This document shows, piece after piece, positions 1-6,794 of a DNA stretch of 64,000 nucleotides. Positions within the stretch are counted from its first letter, which is position 1. The number at the start of each line of letters is the position of its first letter. Made by a program: the position numbers and the translations under genes. Source of the DNA: Candidatus Binatia bacterium (lineage in GTDB: Bacteria; Desulfobacterota; Binatia; HRBIN30); contig JAKLJW010000003.1 in assembly GCA_023150935.1 (NCBI GenBank), positions 1-64,000 on the forward strand. The letters are read 5' to 3'. The notes below the pieces were generated by a model. It did not search any database. It saw only the letters and a list, made by a program, of their open reading frames with translations, and was not told the DNA's origin.

Positions 1-1241
1 CGGCTGCGCAGCAACGCATCTGCCCAGGCTGGCGCGCTCGTGGCGAGCCCCACGATGCCGAGCGCCGGTAGAGCCGGCGGCACGCAGAAGAGCGTCAACG
101 TGGCGGCCAGCCAGGCTGCCCGCAGGCGCGGAAAGCGCCCAACGCACACGGCCGCCCCGATACCGAGCAACATCGCCACCACCGCCCCGCCGCCGGCGTA
201 GAGGAAACTGTTCGCGACAGTCCGCCCAACTTCCGCGACTGCACCGAGGAGCACCAGCTCCGGGTGGTTCATCTGGAACGGATCGCGTGTCGTCCGCGCC
301 AACAGCTCTGGACCACCGGTCACCATCGGCAACAGTAGTCCGAGGGTCGGCAGGATAGTCGCGGCAACGGTCAGCACGGCCATCGCGCCGACCATGAGCA
401 GCGCCATGCGTTCATGCGTCACAGGGACCGCCTGGCGTGTCTGCTTGGCCAGGAGATCGTCTGCGAAGCGCGATGTGGCAAGGAGGGCGAGCGGCACCGC
501 GCTCACGAGGACGAGGCCTGCTAGAAAGGCGCACTGCCGTCCGGCGAGGCCGAAGTCGTAGAGAGCAGCAAAGCTCGTCAGAATCTCGGAGGCCGCCGTC
601 TGCACCCCGAAAATCTGCCCTGGCCCCGGGTCGGCGAGTGTTAAGACCCCGCCCAACGCTGCGGCAAGCAGCGCCGGTGCACTCGCGTTTCGACTCGCTT
701 GCCACACCACCTGCCGTTCTCCACCCGCGAGCCGCGCCGCGTCTACCTGCGATCCCGTGAGCGACGCCGTCGCAGCGTAGGCCGTGAGCAAGGCCAGCGG
801 CACAACCAACCCTGCGGCGAACACCAGGACGCACGCCGGCAGGCCGGAGAGCAGGAACGGCACGCCCAGTGCGGCCGCCAGAGACGACCAGCCGATCCCC
901 CACAGGAACGACGGAACAAGCAAGGGAAGCGTCACCAGCGCCAGAAGCAGGGCGCGGCCTGGAAATCGATAGAGGGCTGCACCGACTCCCAACGGCAGCC
1001 CGCACATCAGGCCGAGGAGCCCAGCACTGCCAGCAATGCAGGCGCTTCGCCCGATCGACCGGACGAACGACGATCCGATCGCGCCGGCCGCGCCATCACC
1101 CAGCGCTTGCCAGAGCAGCAGCACGTCCGGCACGGCAATCAAGCCCAGGAGCAATCCGATGCCACCGGCGCGCCACCGCCCCGGCCGCTCCAAAGCCAAG
1201 CTGCTGATCATCACCCAACCGGGGGCCTTCGCACTCGTCAT
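1..1241 (-). CDS. Iron(III)-type ABC transporter permease (partial, runs off the left edge)
   Basis: Inner-membrane permease of an iron/thiamine-type ABC importer (FbpB-like), 413 residues visible, C terminus outside the window. The start is the ATG at 1241, 14 bases after the stop of the binding-protein gene, which implies one transcript. The protein is rich in hydrophobic helices (e.g. LLLGLIAVPDVLLLW, LLALVTLPLLVPSFLWGIGW). It carries an EAA-type cytoplasmic loop (QVDAARLAGGERQVVWQASR, about residue 168) that contacts the ATPase. Two permease halves in one chain is typical of FbpB. The ATPase gene would lie beyond the left edge. Substrate is inferred from the partner protein. Confidence 0.85.
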   Translation of the reverse strand, partial: MTSAKAPGWVMISSLALERPGRWRAGGIGLLLGLIAVPDVLLLWQALGDGAAGAIGSSFVRSIGRSACIAGSAGLLGLMCGLPLGVGAALYRFPGRALLLALVTLPLLVPSFLWGIGWSSLAAALGVPFLLSGLPACVLVFAAGLVVPLALLTAYAATASLTGSQVDAARLAGGERQVVWQASRNASAPALLAAALGGVLTLADPGPGQIFGVQTAASEILTSFAALYDFGLAGRQCAFLAGLVLVSAVPLALLATSRFADDLLAKQTRQAVPVTHERMALLMVGAMAVLTVAATILPTLGLLLPMVTGGPELLARTTRDPFQMNHPELVLLGAVAEVGRTVANSFLYAGGGAVVAMLLGIGAAVCVGRFPRLRAAWLAATLTLFCVPPALPALGIVGLATSAPAWADALLRS

Positions 1242-1255
1242 CTGACGTAGCGCTC

Positions 1256-2278
1256 TCACATTCCCGAGCTGGCTCGATCGACCCAGTCTTTCAGGTAGTC
1301 GCGCGAGAGAGTTTCGAGAAGCTGAGCCAGGACGCCATAGTCCACCTGCATGGGCCGGAGCTGCGCGAGGGGCACGACACCCGCTGGCACAGGTACGCCG
1401 GCACGCAGCGGCATCTGCGCTGCCGCGCTCTCCGCCAGCGCCCGCTCGGTCTCCGGACGCAGGAGGTAGTCGATGAACCGCCGTGCGGTTGCCGGGTGCG
1501 GCGCGCCAGCAATCAGTACGGCGCAGTTCGGGATCACGAGCGTGCCGATGCCATCGGCGTCGGGGAACACGACGCCGATGGGCTTGCCCTCCAGGCGTGC
1601 AACGTTCGCATCATCCGTGTCGGTGATGCCCACGGCGCATTCGCCGTTGGCCACTCGCCGGCGCACCTCGCCGTTGGAAGACAGCATCCTTCCGCCGTTG
1701 ACGGTAAAGCCCTCGAAAAACGCCCGGGCTTTGTCGTCACCGAGCACGGCAAATAACGCCGCCGCGTGCATCGATGTTGTCCCGAAAAGGGGGTTGGCAA
1801 GGCATGCTTTGCCTCGAAAGCGCGGCGCGAGTAGATCCATCACCGAAGTGGGCGTTTGCCCCTCGGGCACCAGGGTGCGGTTGTAGATGAGCACCCGTGC
1901 CCGGGCCGAGAATCCGGTCCAGTGTCCGTTGGGGTCGGAGAACTGCGCTGGCAACCCGGCTGCTTGCGGAGATTGATACGACGCCGTAACGCCCTTGCCC
2001 GCGAGTACGGCAGCACGCACGGGATCGCCGCTCCAGAACACGTCTGCCTGCGGCCGCGCCCTTTCCGCGATCAGGCGATTCACCAGACCCGTGCTCTTGG
2101 TCTCCTCCGTGTCGGGCACGAGGCGGACGGTGATGCCGCTTTCCACCTCGAAGTCTCGCGCGATAGGCCGCGCGAAGATCTCGTCGACCGACGTGTAGAC
2201 CACGACCTCGTCCGCCGCGGCGATCCGGGCGGTGGTCATGAGCAGCACCGCCAGCGTCGCTTGCCACTTGCGTATCAT
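1256..2278 (-). CDS. Periplasmic iron(III)-type substrate-binding protein (FbpA/FutA family)
   Basis: 340 residues. The start at ATG 2278 is chosen because it is preceded by AAGGAG and begins a signal peptide (MIRKWQATLAVLLMTTARIAA) that ends before ADEVVVYTS, the usual mature N terminus of this family. The motifs VYTSVDE, ETKSTGLVNRL and QADVFWSGDP are characteristic of FbpA/FutA-like binding proteins, which capture ferric iron in the periplasm and hand it to the permease encoded next. A reading frame continues upstream of this start but encodes only Arg-rich sequence. Iron is the likely substrate by family; other metals or small organics are possible. Confidence 0.85.
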   Translation of the reverse strand: MIRKWQATLAVLLMTTARIAAADEVVVYTSVDEIFARPIARDFEVESGITVRLVPDTEETKSTGLVNRLIAERARPQADVFWSGDPVRAAVLAGKGVTASYQSPQAAGLPAQFSDPNGHWTGFSARARVLIYNRTLVPEGQTPTSVMDLLAPRFRGKACLANPLFGTTSMHAAALFAVLGDDKARAFFEGFTVNGGRMLSSNGEVRRRVANGECAVGITDTDDANVARLEGKPIGVVFPDADGIGTLVIPNCAVLIAGAPHPATARRFIDYLLRPETERALAESAAAQMPLRAGVPVPAGVVPLAQLRPMQVDYGVLAQLLETLSRDYLKDWVDRASSGM

Positions 2279-2391
2279 CGCTCTCGCTCCTTGATGCCTG
2301 CGAAGAATTCCGGGGTGCTGAAGCTCAACGTCAGCCCGAGCGTAAGCTCCCAGTCGAACGCAGCCGGTGTCAGGCGGCGCCGCTCGCCGCC
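2275..2391 (-). pseudogene. Remnant of an outer-membrane beta-barrel C terminus
   Basis: Between the YVTN gene and the binding-protein start an open frame with no usable start codon ends in FDWELTLGLTLSFS followed by TPEFFAGIKERER and a TGA that overlaps the downstream ATG (ATGA). Alternating hydrophobic residues and the aromatic ending look like the last strand of an outer-membrane porin or receptor. An in-frame stop lies at 2392-2394. I read it as the surviving 3' end of a deleted gene that was once translationally coupled to the binding protein. The family cannot be fixed from about 30 residues. Confidence 0.35.
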
Positions 2392-2399
2392 TCACGTGC

Positions 2400-3440
2400 C
2401 TACGGCCGTTCGCCACACCGACCTACCGCGAGCCGCTTCGGTTGACGGCCGACTTTGGTTACTGCCGTCACCTGCCGCGTCGTCACGTCGACGATCGATA
2501 CCGAATCGTCGTCTGTCGTGCTGACGACGGCGTAACGACCGTCCGGCGTCACCTCCACCCAATTTGGATTCCGTCCGACGTGCACGCGCCCCTCGAACGC
2601 GAGCGTCTTCGCATCGACGAATGTCAGCTCGTTGGTGATCTGCGTGGTGAGCAGCACCGTTTCGCCATCCGGGGTCAACGCCAGACCGTGCGCGTCCTTT
2701 CCTTCCGGCGCGAAGCGCGTCTCGCCAAGGGCGATGCGCTCACGCGGGCCGCGGCCCGAGAGGTCGACGACGAGCGCGCCGTTGATCCACCGAACGGTCA
2801 GATAGGCCGTATCGCCCGCGGGTGACACCGCCAGGACGCGAGGAAACGCGAACACGGGTATGTGTGAGAGCGGCTTCAAGGTCGTGAGGTCGAACACATC
2901 GAGGGCGCTATCGCCTTCCGACGTGACGACGGCGATGTTGCGGGCGGCGTTGGTCACGACCACATGTGGTGCTCGGCCAACCGGGATGGTTTGCTCGACC
3001 GCCAGGCCCTGCGTGTCGATTACGGAGACGGTCGAGTCGGAGTTATTCGTGACCCACAGGCGATCGCCCTTGGGCGCCAACGCCAGCTGATTCGGTGCCC
3101 GGCCCACGGCCACCTCCGCGGCAACGCGCATAGCTGAAGCATGGACAACCGCAACCGAATTCGCCCCCTCGTTCGAAACGTAGACTCGACGCCCGTCGGC
3201 CGCCACAGCCACCCCGTGCGGCTTCGCCCCTGTCCGCACGCAGCCCAGCGCCTTACCGCTCGGTACCTCGATCGCGCAGACATCCTCACCGCCGAAGCTC
3301 GTCACGTACGCGCAGGCCACGGTTGCAGGCGGCGAGTCCTGCGCGGCCACCTGTGAGACCAACACCAATGTACATGCGGCGAGCGCAACGGTTGCGGCAA
3401 CGCCCTCCCTTACGCTGCGAATCATAGCCCTCTTCATCAT
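2400..3440 (-). CDS. Secreted YVTN-type beta-propeller repeat protein
   Basis: 346 residues with an N-terminal signal peptide (hydrophobic ATVALAACTLVLVSQVAAQ). It then has repeated propeller blades with the signatures RRVYVSNEGANSVAVV, DRLWVTNNSDSTVSVID and GRYAVVSTTDDDSVSIVDV, which mark the YVTN/NHL-like seven-bladed family. Such proteins are periplasmic or extracellular scaffolds or metal-linked accessory proteins; no enzymatic residues are evident. The gene overlaps chrA by four bases (ATGA), so it is co-translated with the chromate transporter. Starts at 3440, 3437 and 3425 are all possible; the first is given. Confidence 0.75.
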   Translation of the reverse strand: MMKRAMIRSVREGVAATVALAACTLVLVSQVAAQDSPPATVACAYVTSFGGEDVCAIEVPSGKALGCVRTGAKPHGVAVAADGRRVYVSNEGANSVAVVHASAMRVAAEVAVGRAPNQLALAPKGDRLWVTNNSDSTVSVIDTQGLAVEQTIPVGRAPHVVVTNAARNIAVVTSEGDSALDVFDLTTLKPLSHIPVFAFPRVLAVSPAGDTAYLTVRWINGALVVDLSGRGPRERIALGETRFAPEGKDAHGLALTPDGETVLLTTQITNELTFVDAKTLAFEGRVHVGRNPNWVEVTPDGRYAVVSTTDDDSVSIVDVTTRQVTAVTKVGRQPKRLAVGRCGERP

Positions 3441-4615
3441 GGGGTGATGCCCCCTTTGAGCATCAATCCGGCCACCCCGGCGCTGGCGATCACCAGCGGC
3501 TCCGGGATCTTTTTGACCCGTGCTAGGACCACCAGCGTTACCAGCGCGATAAGCGCCGTCGGGATATCGAAGATCGCGCGACGGCCGAGTACGAATGCCG
3601 CCCCGGCGATCGCACCGGTCGCAGCTGCCGTCACCCCGTCAACGAAGGCTCTGACGTGGCGATTGTTGACCGACTGCCGGAAGTACTTCGCCGGGATGAT
3701 CACGAAGAGGTAGCACGGGAGAAACACGCCGATGGCGGCCACGGTGGCCCCGGCGGGGCCGGCGACCAGGTAGCCGATGAAGGCGACGGTAATGACCACG
3801 GGTCCGGGAGTGATCATGGCGACGGCGACTGCGTCGAGAAACTGCTGCTCGGTGAGCCAGTGAAACTCCTGCACGACACCACCGTACAGGAACGGCACGA
3901 TCGCCAGTCCGCTCCCGAAGACGAATGCGCCCGCTTCCGCGAAGTACCAGGCGATGGTGGCGAGCGTGCTGCTCGGTGCCGGGCCGTCGAGGCCGGTGAA
4001 GAACCACGGCACGAAGACGGCTGCGGCAGCGGGCCGCGGCGCAGCGCGTAGGACGAGCACGGCGAGGCCGGAGAGTACGAAGAGCCACACGATCTCCGAC
4101 TCGGTCCAGGCCGTAACGACGGCGCTCAGCCCGAAGATACCCCACAGAAGCGCGTCGCGGCTGAGCGTCATGCGCATGAGCTTGAAGGCGCTGCGCGCGA
4201 TGATGGCAATCACGGCCGCCCCGATCCCGTAGAAGAGACCCTGCATCCACCAGAGACCGCCGTAGCGCAGGTAGAGCCACGAAAGAGCCAGCACCATGAC
4301 AAACGACGGCAGGATGAAGGCGGCAGCGACGAGCGTGGCGCCGAGATTCCCGGCGCGGACCCAACCGAGGTAGATGGCGAGTTGGGCGGCGAGCGGGCCG
4401 GGCGCCAGCTGCGCCAGCGCGAGGCCCTCGACATAGTCCTGCTTCGAGATCCATCGTCGCTTCTCGACCAGGTCGCGTTGCATGTAACCGGCGAGCGCGA
4501 TCGGGCCGCCAAAGCCGAAGCTGCCGAGATGCAGAAAGTAGAATAGGAGCTGGTTCAGCGTGCAGGGCACGATGGCGGGTTGTTCGTCGTGACGGCCTGC
4601 AATCGCTTGGCTCAT
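3437..4615 (-). CDS. chrA: Chromate ion transporter, CHR family (ChrA)
   Basis: 392-residue inner-membrane protein with two homologous halves. The first half has FLHLGSFGFGGPIALAGYMQ and GLALAQLAPGPLAAQLAIYLG. The second has FAEAGAFVFGSGLAIVPFLY and AVAMITPGPVVITVAFIG. The paired FGGP and PGP motifs are diagnostic of long-chain CHR transporters, which expel chromate. It lies in one operon with chrB, separated only by a decayed gene, and its ATG overlaps the stop of that remnant. The downstream propeller gene overlaps by four bases. Many CHR proteins have unproven substrates, but the neighbouring chrB supports chromate. Confidence 0.92.
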   Translation of the reverse strand: MSQAIAGRHDEQPAIVPCTLNQLLFYFLHLGSFGFGGPIALAGYMQRDLVEKRRWISKQDYVEGLALAQLAPGPLAAQLAIYLGWVRAGNLGATLVAAAFILPSFVMVLALSWLYLRYGGLWWMQGLFYGIGAAVIAIIARSAFKLMRMTLSRDALLWGIFGLSAVVTAWTESEIVWLFVLSGLAVLVLRAAPRPAAAAVFVPWFFTGLDGPAPSSTLATIAWYFAEAGAFVFGSGLAIVPFLYGGVVQEFHWLTEQQFLDAVAVAMITPGPVVITVAFIGYLVAGPAGATVAAIGVFLPCYLFVIIPAKYFRQSVNNRHVRAFVDGVTAAATGAIAGAAFVLGRRAIFDIPTALIALVTLVVLARVKKIPEPLVIASAGVAGLMLKGGITP

Positions 4616-4794
4616 GGCTTCGCACTCTCAAGTGGCTCAATCGTGAAGTCGTCAAACGAGGTCACGCTGTCGGCCTTGGTCCAGAGACCAACTTTGCCGG
4701 CACTCGGGAAGGTCATGTCCTGGACGTCGAAGAGATGTTCGCCTTTTCAACCGGTCTGGCGGCGCGTGAGATCGGAACTGGATGGCTGCGTCAT
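4612..4794 (-). pseudogene. Collapsed gene between chrB and chrA (DUF1080/LamG-like C terminus)
   Basis: An ATG overlaps the chrB stop (ATGA) and opens 15 codons, then TGA. In the same frame the sequence continues through FPSAGKVGLWTKADSVTSFD and ends in DFTIEPLESAKP, whose TGA overlaps the chrA ATG. The ending matches the last strands of DUF1080/3-keto-disaccharide hydrolase or concanavalin-like proteins (VGLWTKADSVT, FDDF). Both coupling junctions are intact while the middle is missing, so this looks like a large internal deletion that preserved frame, followed by or including a nonsense codon. Confidence 0.6.
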
Positions 4795-5759
4795 GCGCGT
4801 TTCCTCCGGTAGTACTCGTACAGGTCGTCGAAGACTGCGCGTGCGCGTTCGAGGCGGTCTTCATCCTCTTTGTGCGCCATCGCGATGCCCGCGATGAGCT
4901 TGTCGATTCCGGTGGTCTCCGCGCGCCCGAACTTGCCGTCCTTGAGGTCTATATCGTGGACGATCTCGGCAATCGGTCGCAGCGCGGGGTCGGTGATGCC
5001 GCAGCGCGTGAGCAGCACTTCGAAAGTGCAGTGGTCGCCTTCGTGGGTGAAGTCGCCCTCGAACATGTCGAAGCGCAGTTCGCCGGCTGTGGGGTGGTAG
5101 TCGCGTGTGGCGACGTACTTGAAGCGCGCGGCAGCATCGATGAAGCGCTTGATGAGCCACCCGCTCGCCATGCGATCGACGTGGATGCCCCGACGCGTGA
5201 CCCATGTACGACCGCGAAGCTCTTTGGGATCTATGAGCACCCTCCCCCTGGGGGTGTCTGCGGTATGCACGCGCGCCTCCAGGGCTTGGAGCAGCCCGGC
5301 GGTAGCTTCCCTGCCGGGGGCATCGAAGAAGTCGAGTGCCGCCACCTCCGCGAACCGCTTCCGGAGCCGGGTTACCTGGGCGTGTAGCGTGGTGGCTTGA
5401 TCGTTACTGCTCGCGTCCTCGACCGGCAACTCGGCCGCGATCGTGCGGGCATCCTCGGCGATCTGGGCGTAGTCGGCGGCGCGGGCGGCGTGGAAGAGAG
5501 CCTCGATTTGCGCATCGGATAGACCATCGACAAAGCGAGCCGCACAGACGGAAGCCTCGCCGCCGCCCTCCGTGACCTCGCGGACGACCCATTGAAAGTC
5601 TTCCTGGGACTGATCGCTCCACGGCAGCACGTACACAGAGTTCTTGATTGCCACGGCCCCGAGCCGTTGCAGGCGGCGCCAGATCTTGACGCGGAAGTAA
5701 TCAGGCTTCGGCGGTAGCTGGTGGATCAGCAACAGCCAGCGGGCCTTGACGCGTGACAC
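4791..5759 (-). CDS. chrB: Chromate resistance protein ChrB
   Basis: 322 residues in the usual two-part layout. The N-terminal domain begins WLLLIHQLPPKPDYFRVKIW and resembles the regulatory domain of ChrB and PaaX. The C-terminal ChrB domain includes TWVTRRGIHVDRMASGWLIK, FDMFEGDFTHEGDHCTFE and VHDIDLKDGKFGR. ChrB senses chromate and regulates or assists ChrA. It is the first gene of the operon. An inverted repeat lies 63-107 bases upstream and could be an operator. Confidence 0.9.
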   Translation of the reverse strand: MSRVKARWLLLIHQLPPKPDYFRVKIWRRLQRLGAVAIKNSVYVLPWSDQSQEDFQWVVREVTEGGGEASVCAARFVDGLSDAQIEALFHAARAADYAQIAEDARTIAAELPVEDASSNDQATTLHAQVTRLRKRFAEVAALDFFDAPGREATAGLLQALEARVHTADTPRGRVLIDPKELRGRTWVTRRGIHVDRMASGWLIKRFIDAAARFKYVATRDYHPTAGELRFDMFEGDFTHEGDHCTFEVLLTRCGITDPALRPIAEIVHDIDLKDGKFGRAETTGIDKLIAGIAMAHKEDEDRLERARAVFDDLYEYYRRKRA

Positions 5760-5782
5760 GATGGGTATCTATCGCAACTGAA

Positions 5783-5947
5783 TCATACTGGCAACGGCTG
5801 AATCATCCCATCGCGAGCGATGGTGGTTTGACCATCGTAGCGCAACCTTGGCGTGGTCAGACCACCGGCGCACGTAGTCTGAATGATCGTCTTGCCGGCG
5901 CCGGGTTCGTCAGCGAGCAGGAAGCGCAACGGCTGGCGCTCCTTCAT
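5783..5947 (-). pseudogene. Walker A fragment of a helicase/ATPase directly after vapC
   Basis: The frame opens at an ATG overlapping the vapC stop and reads MKERQPLRFLLADEPGAGKT (then IIQ) before turning into unrelated sequence (GGLTTPRLRYDGQTTIARDG) and a stop; 54 codons in total. LLADEPGAGKT is the Walker A region of SNF2-like helicases (usual form LLADDPGAGKTIMAGL). Nothing else of a helicase remains, so this is a scrap of a larger gene joined to foreign sequence at an inverted repeat. It is probably not functional. Confidence 0.55.
5822..5866. repeat. 13-bp inverted repeat upstream of chrB
   Basis: GGTGGTTTGACCA at 5822-5834 and TGGTCAGACCACC at 5854-5866 pair in 12 of 13 positions, with a 19-base spacer. 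It lies between vapC and chrB, inside the helicase scrap. It could be a chrB operator, a terminator stem without a T-run, or a recombination site. No choice can be made from sequence alone. Confidence 0.5.
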
Positions 5948-6354
5948 TGCCGGTGGCCGCCGGTTTCGAGCGCCGAGACGATGTCGGTTTTCTTGAAGTC
6001 CTTGCCTTTGAAGAGCAGCGGCTCGCCGGTCGCCTTGGCGAGCGCGTAAGAGAAGCAGTCGCCGAAATTAAGCCCGGCGGGATGCCGGCCCTTGCCGAAG
6101 TCGGCGTAAGCCTGCCGGGCGATGTGGGCCTGCTCCTCCGTGACAGGTTCGATTGCGATTGCCGCCCGGCGAATGAAGGCGTCCAATTGCCGGCTGCCCT
6201 TGTCATTCGTCTGGGCATCGATGACCACGGCCGCCTCGACGAAGCTTGCGGCGGACATGCGGCATGAGTCGGCCTGCGTCAGGGCACGCGCGTAAAGCTC
6301 TGCGTCGCCTTCCTCGAAGAGAATCGCCAGTACGGCCGAAGTGTCGACGATCAT
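5944..6354 (-). CDS. vapC: PIN-domain toxin VapC
   Basis: 136 residues. The N terminus MIVDTSAVLAILFEE carries the first PIN acidic residue. Later acidic residues lie in SFVEAAVVIDAQ and in NFGDCFSYALAK, the conserved DCFSYA motif of VapC ribonucleases with the metal-binding aspartate. It overlaps the antitoxin stop by four bases (ATGA), as in most vapBC operons. Expected role: Mg-dependent RNase neutralised by the upstream antitoxin. Confidence 0.9.
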   Translation of the reverse strand: MIVDTSAVLAILFEEGDAELYARALTQADSCRMSAASFVEAAVVIDAQTNDKGSRQLDAFIRRAAIAIEPVTEEQAHIARQAYADFGKGRHPAGLNFGDCFSYALAKATGEPLLFKGKDFKKTDIVSALETGGHRQ

Positions 6355-6602
6355 TTCGGCAGCCCGCGCTCGTCGTACAGCATGTCGCCGTGATCGACCG
6401 GCTGGCCCTGCAGCGTGCTCGCGCAGCGATGCCCGATCGCAAGCAGCTCGGCGACGGTCGCCTCGGGCCTTCGCTGCCTGCGGACCCGCTCCAGGCGCTC
6501 CCGGATCGCTGCCGTGACCGCCCGGGTCATCGTCTCGCCGGTCTCCTTGGCAAGAGCCTGTGCGAGCGTGTGGGCGGCCGGGTCCTTAATGTTGAGACTC
6601 AT
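6351..6602 (-). CDS. vapB: VapB-type antitoxin (Rv0623/PSK family)
   Basis: 83 residues from the ATG at 6602, chosen because GGAGG sits six bases upstream and the protein then begins MSLNIKDPAAHTLAQALA, the standard start of PSK-type VapB antitoxins. An upstream in-frame ATG at 6641 would add 13 residues without a better ribosome site. The N-terminal ribbon-helix-helix-like part binds the operator and the C-terminal part (RRPEATVAELLAIG) should wrap the toxin. Confidence 0.88.
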   Translation of the reverse strand: MSLNIKDPAAHTLAQALAKETGETMTRAVTAAIRERLERVRRQRRPEATVAELLAIGHRCASTLQGQPVDHGDMLYDERGLPK

Positions 6603-6664
6603 CTGGTCCTCCAGGGTAGACTGATTTCTACCCTTCGCCAATATGACCCGGAAGCCGGTCCGGC

Positions 6665-6707
6665 CGCAAGGAAGACCGCCCGGTCAGGCCGGCCCGTCCT
6701 CCTTGCG
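6665..6707. repeat. Inverted repeat between lptD end and vapB start
   Basis: CGCAAGGA (6665-6672) and TCCTTGCG (6700-6707) are perfectly complementary with a 27-base spacer. The position, 63 bases upstream of vapB and 88 bases past the lptD stop, suits either a vapBC autoregulatory operator or a weak terminator for the minus-strand operon. No T-run follows on the minus strand. Confidence 0.3.
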
Positions 6708-6794
6708 TGGGTGCCGGACCTCGGCGTGGACGTGTACACGGTAAGCCGCGCCAACGGCGCTCGCAAACGCCGGCCGGGACACCGCGGCCCGTTC

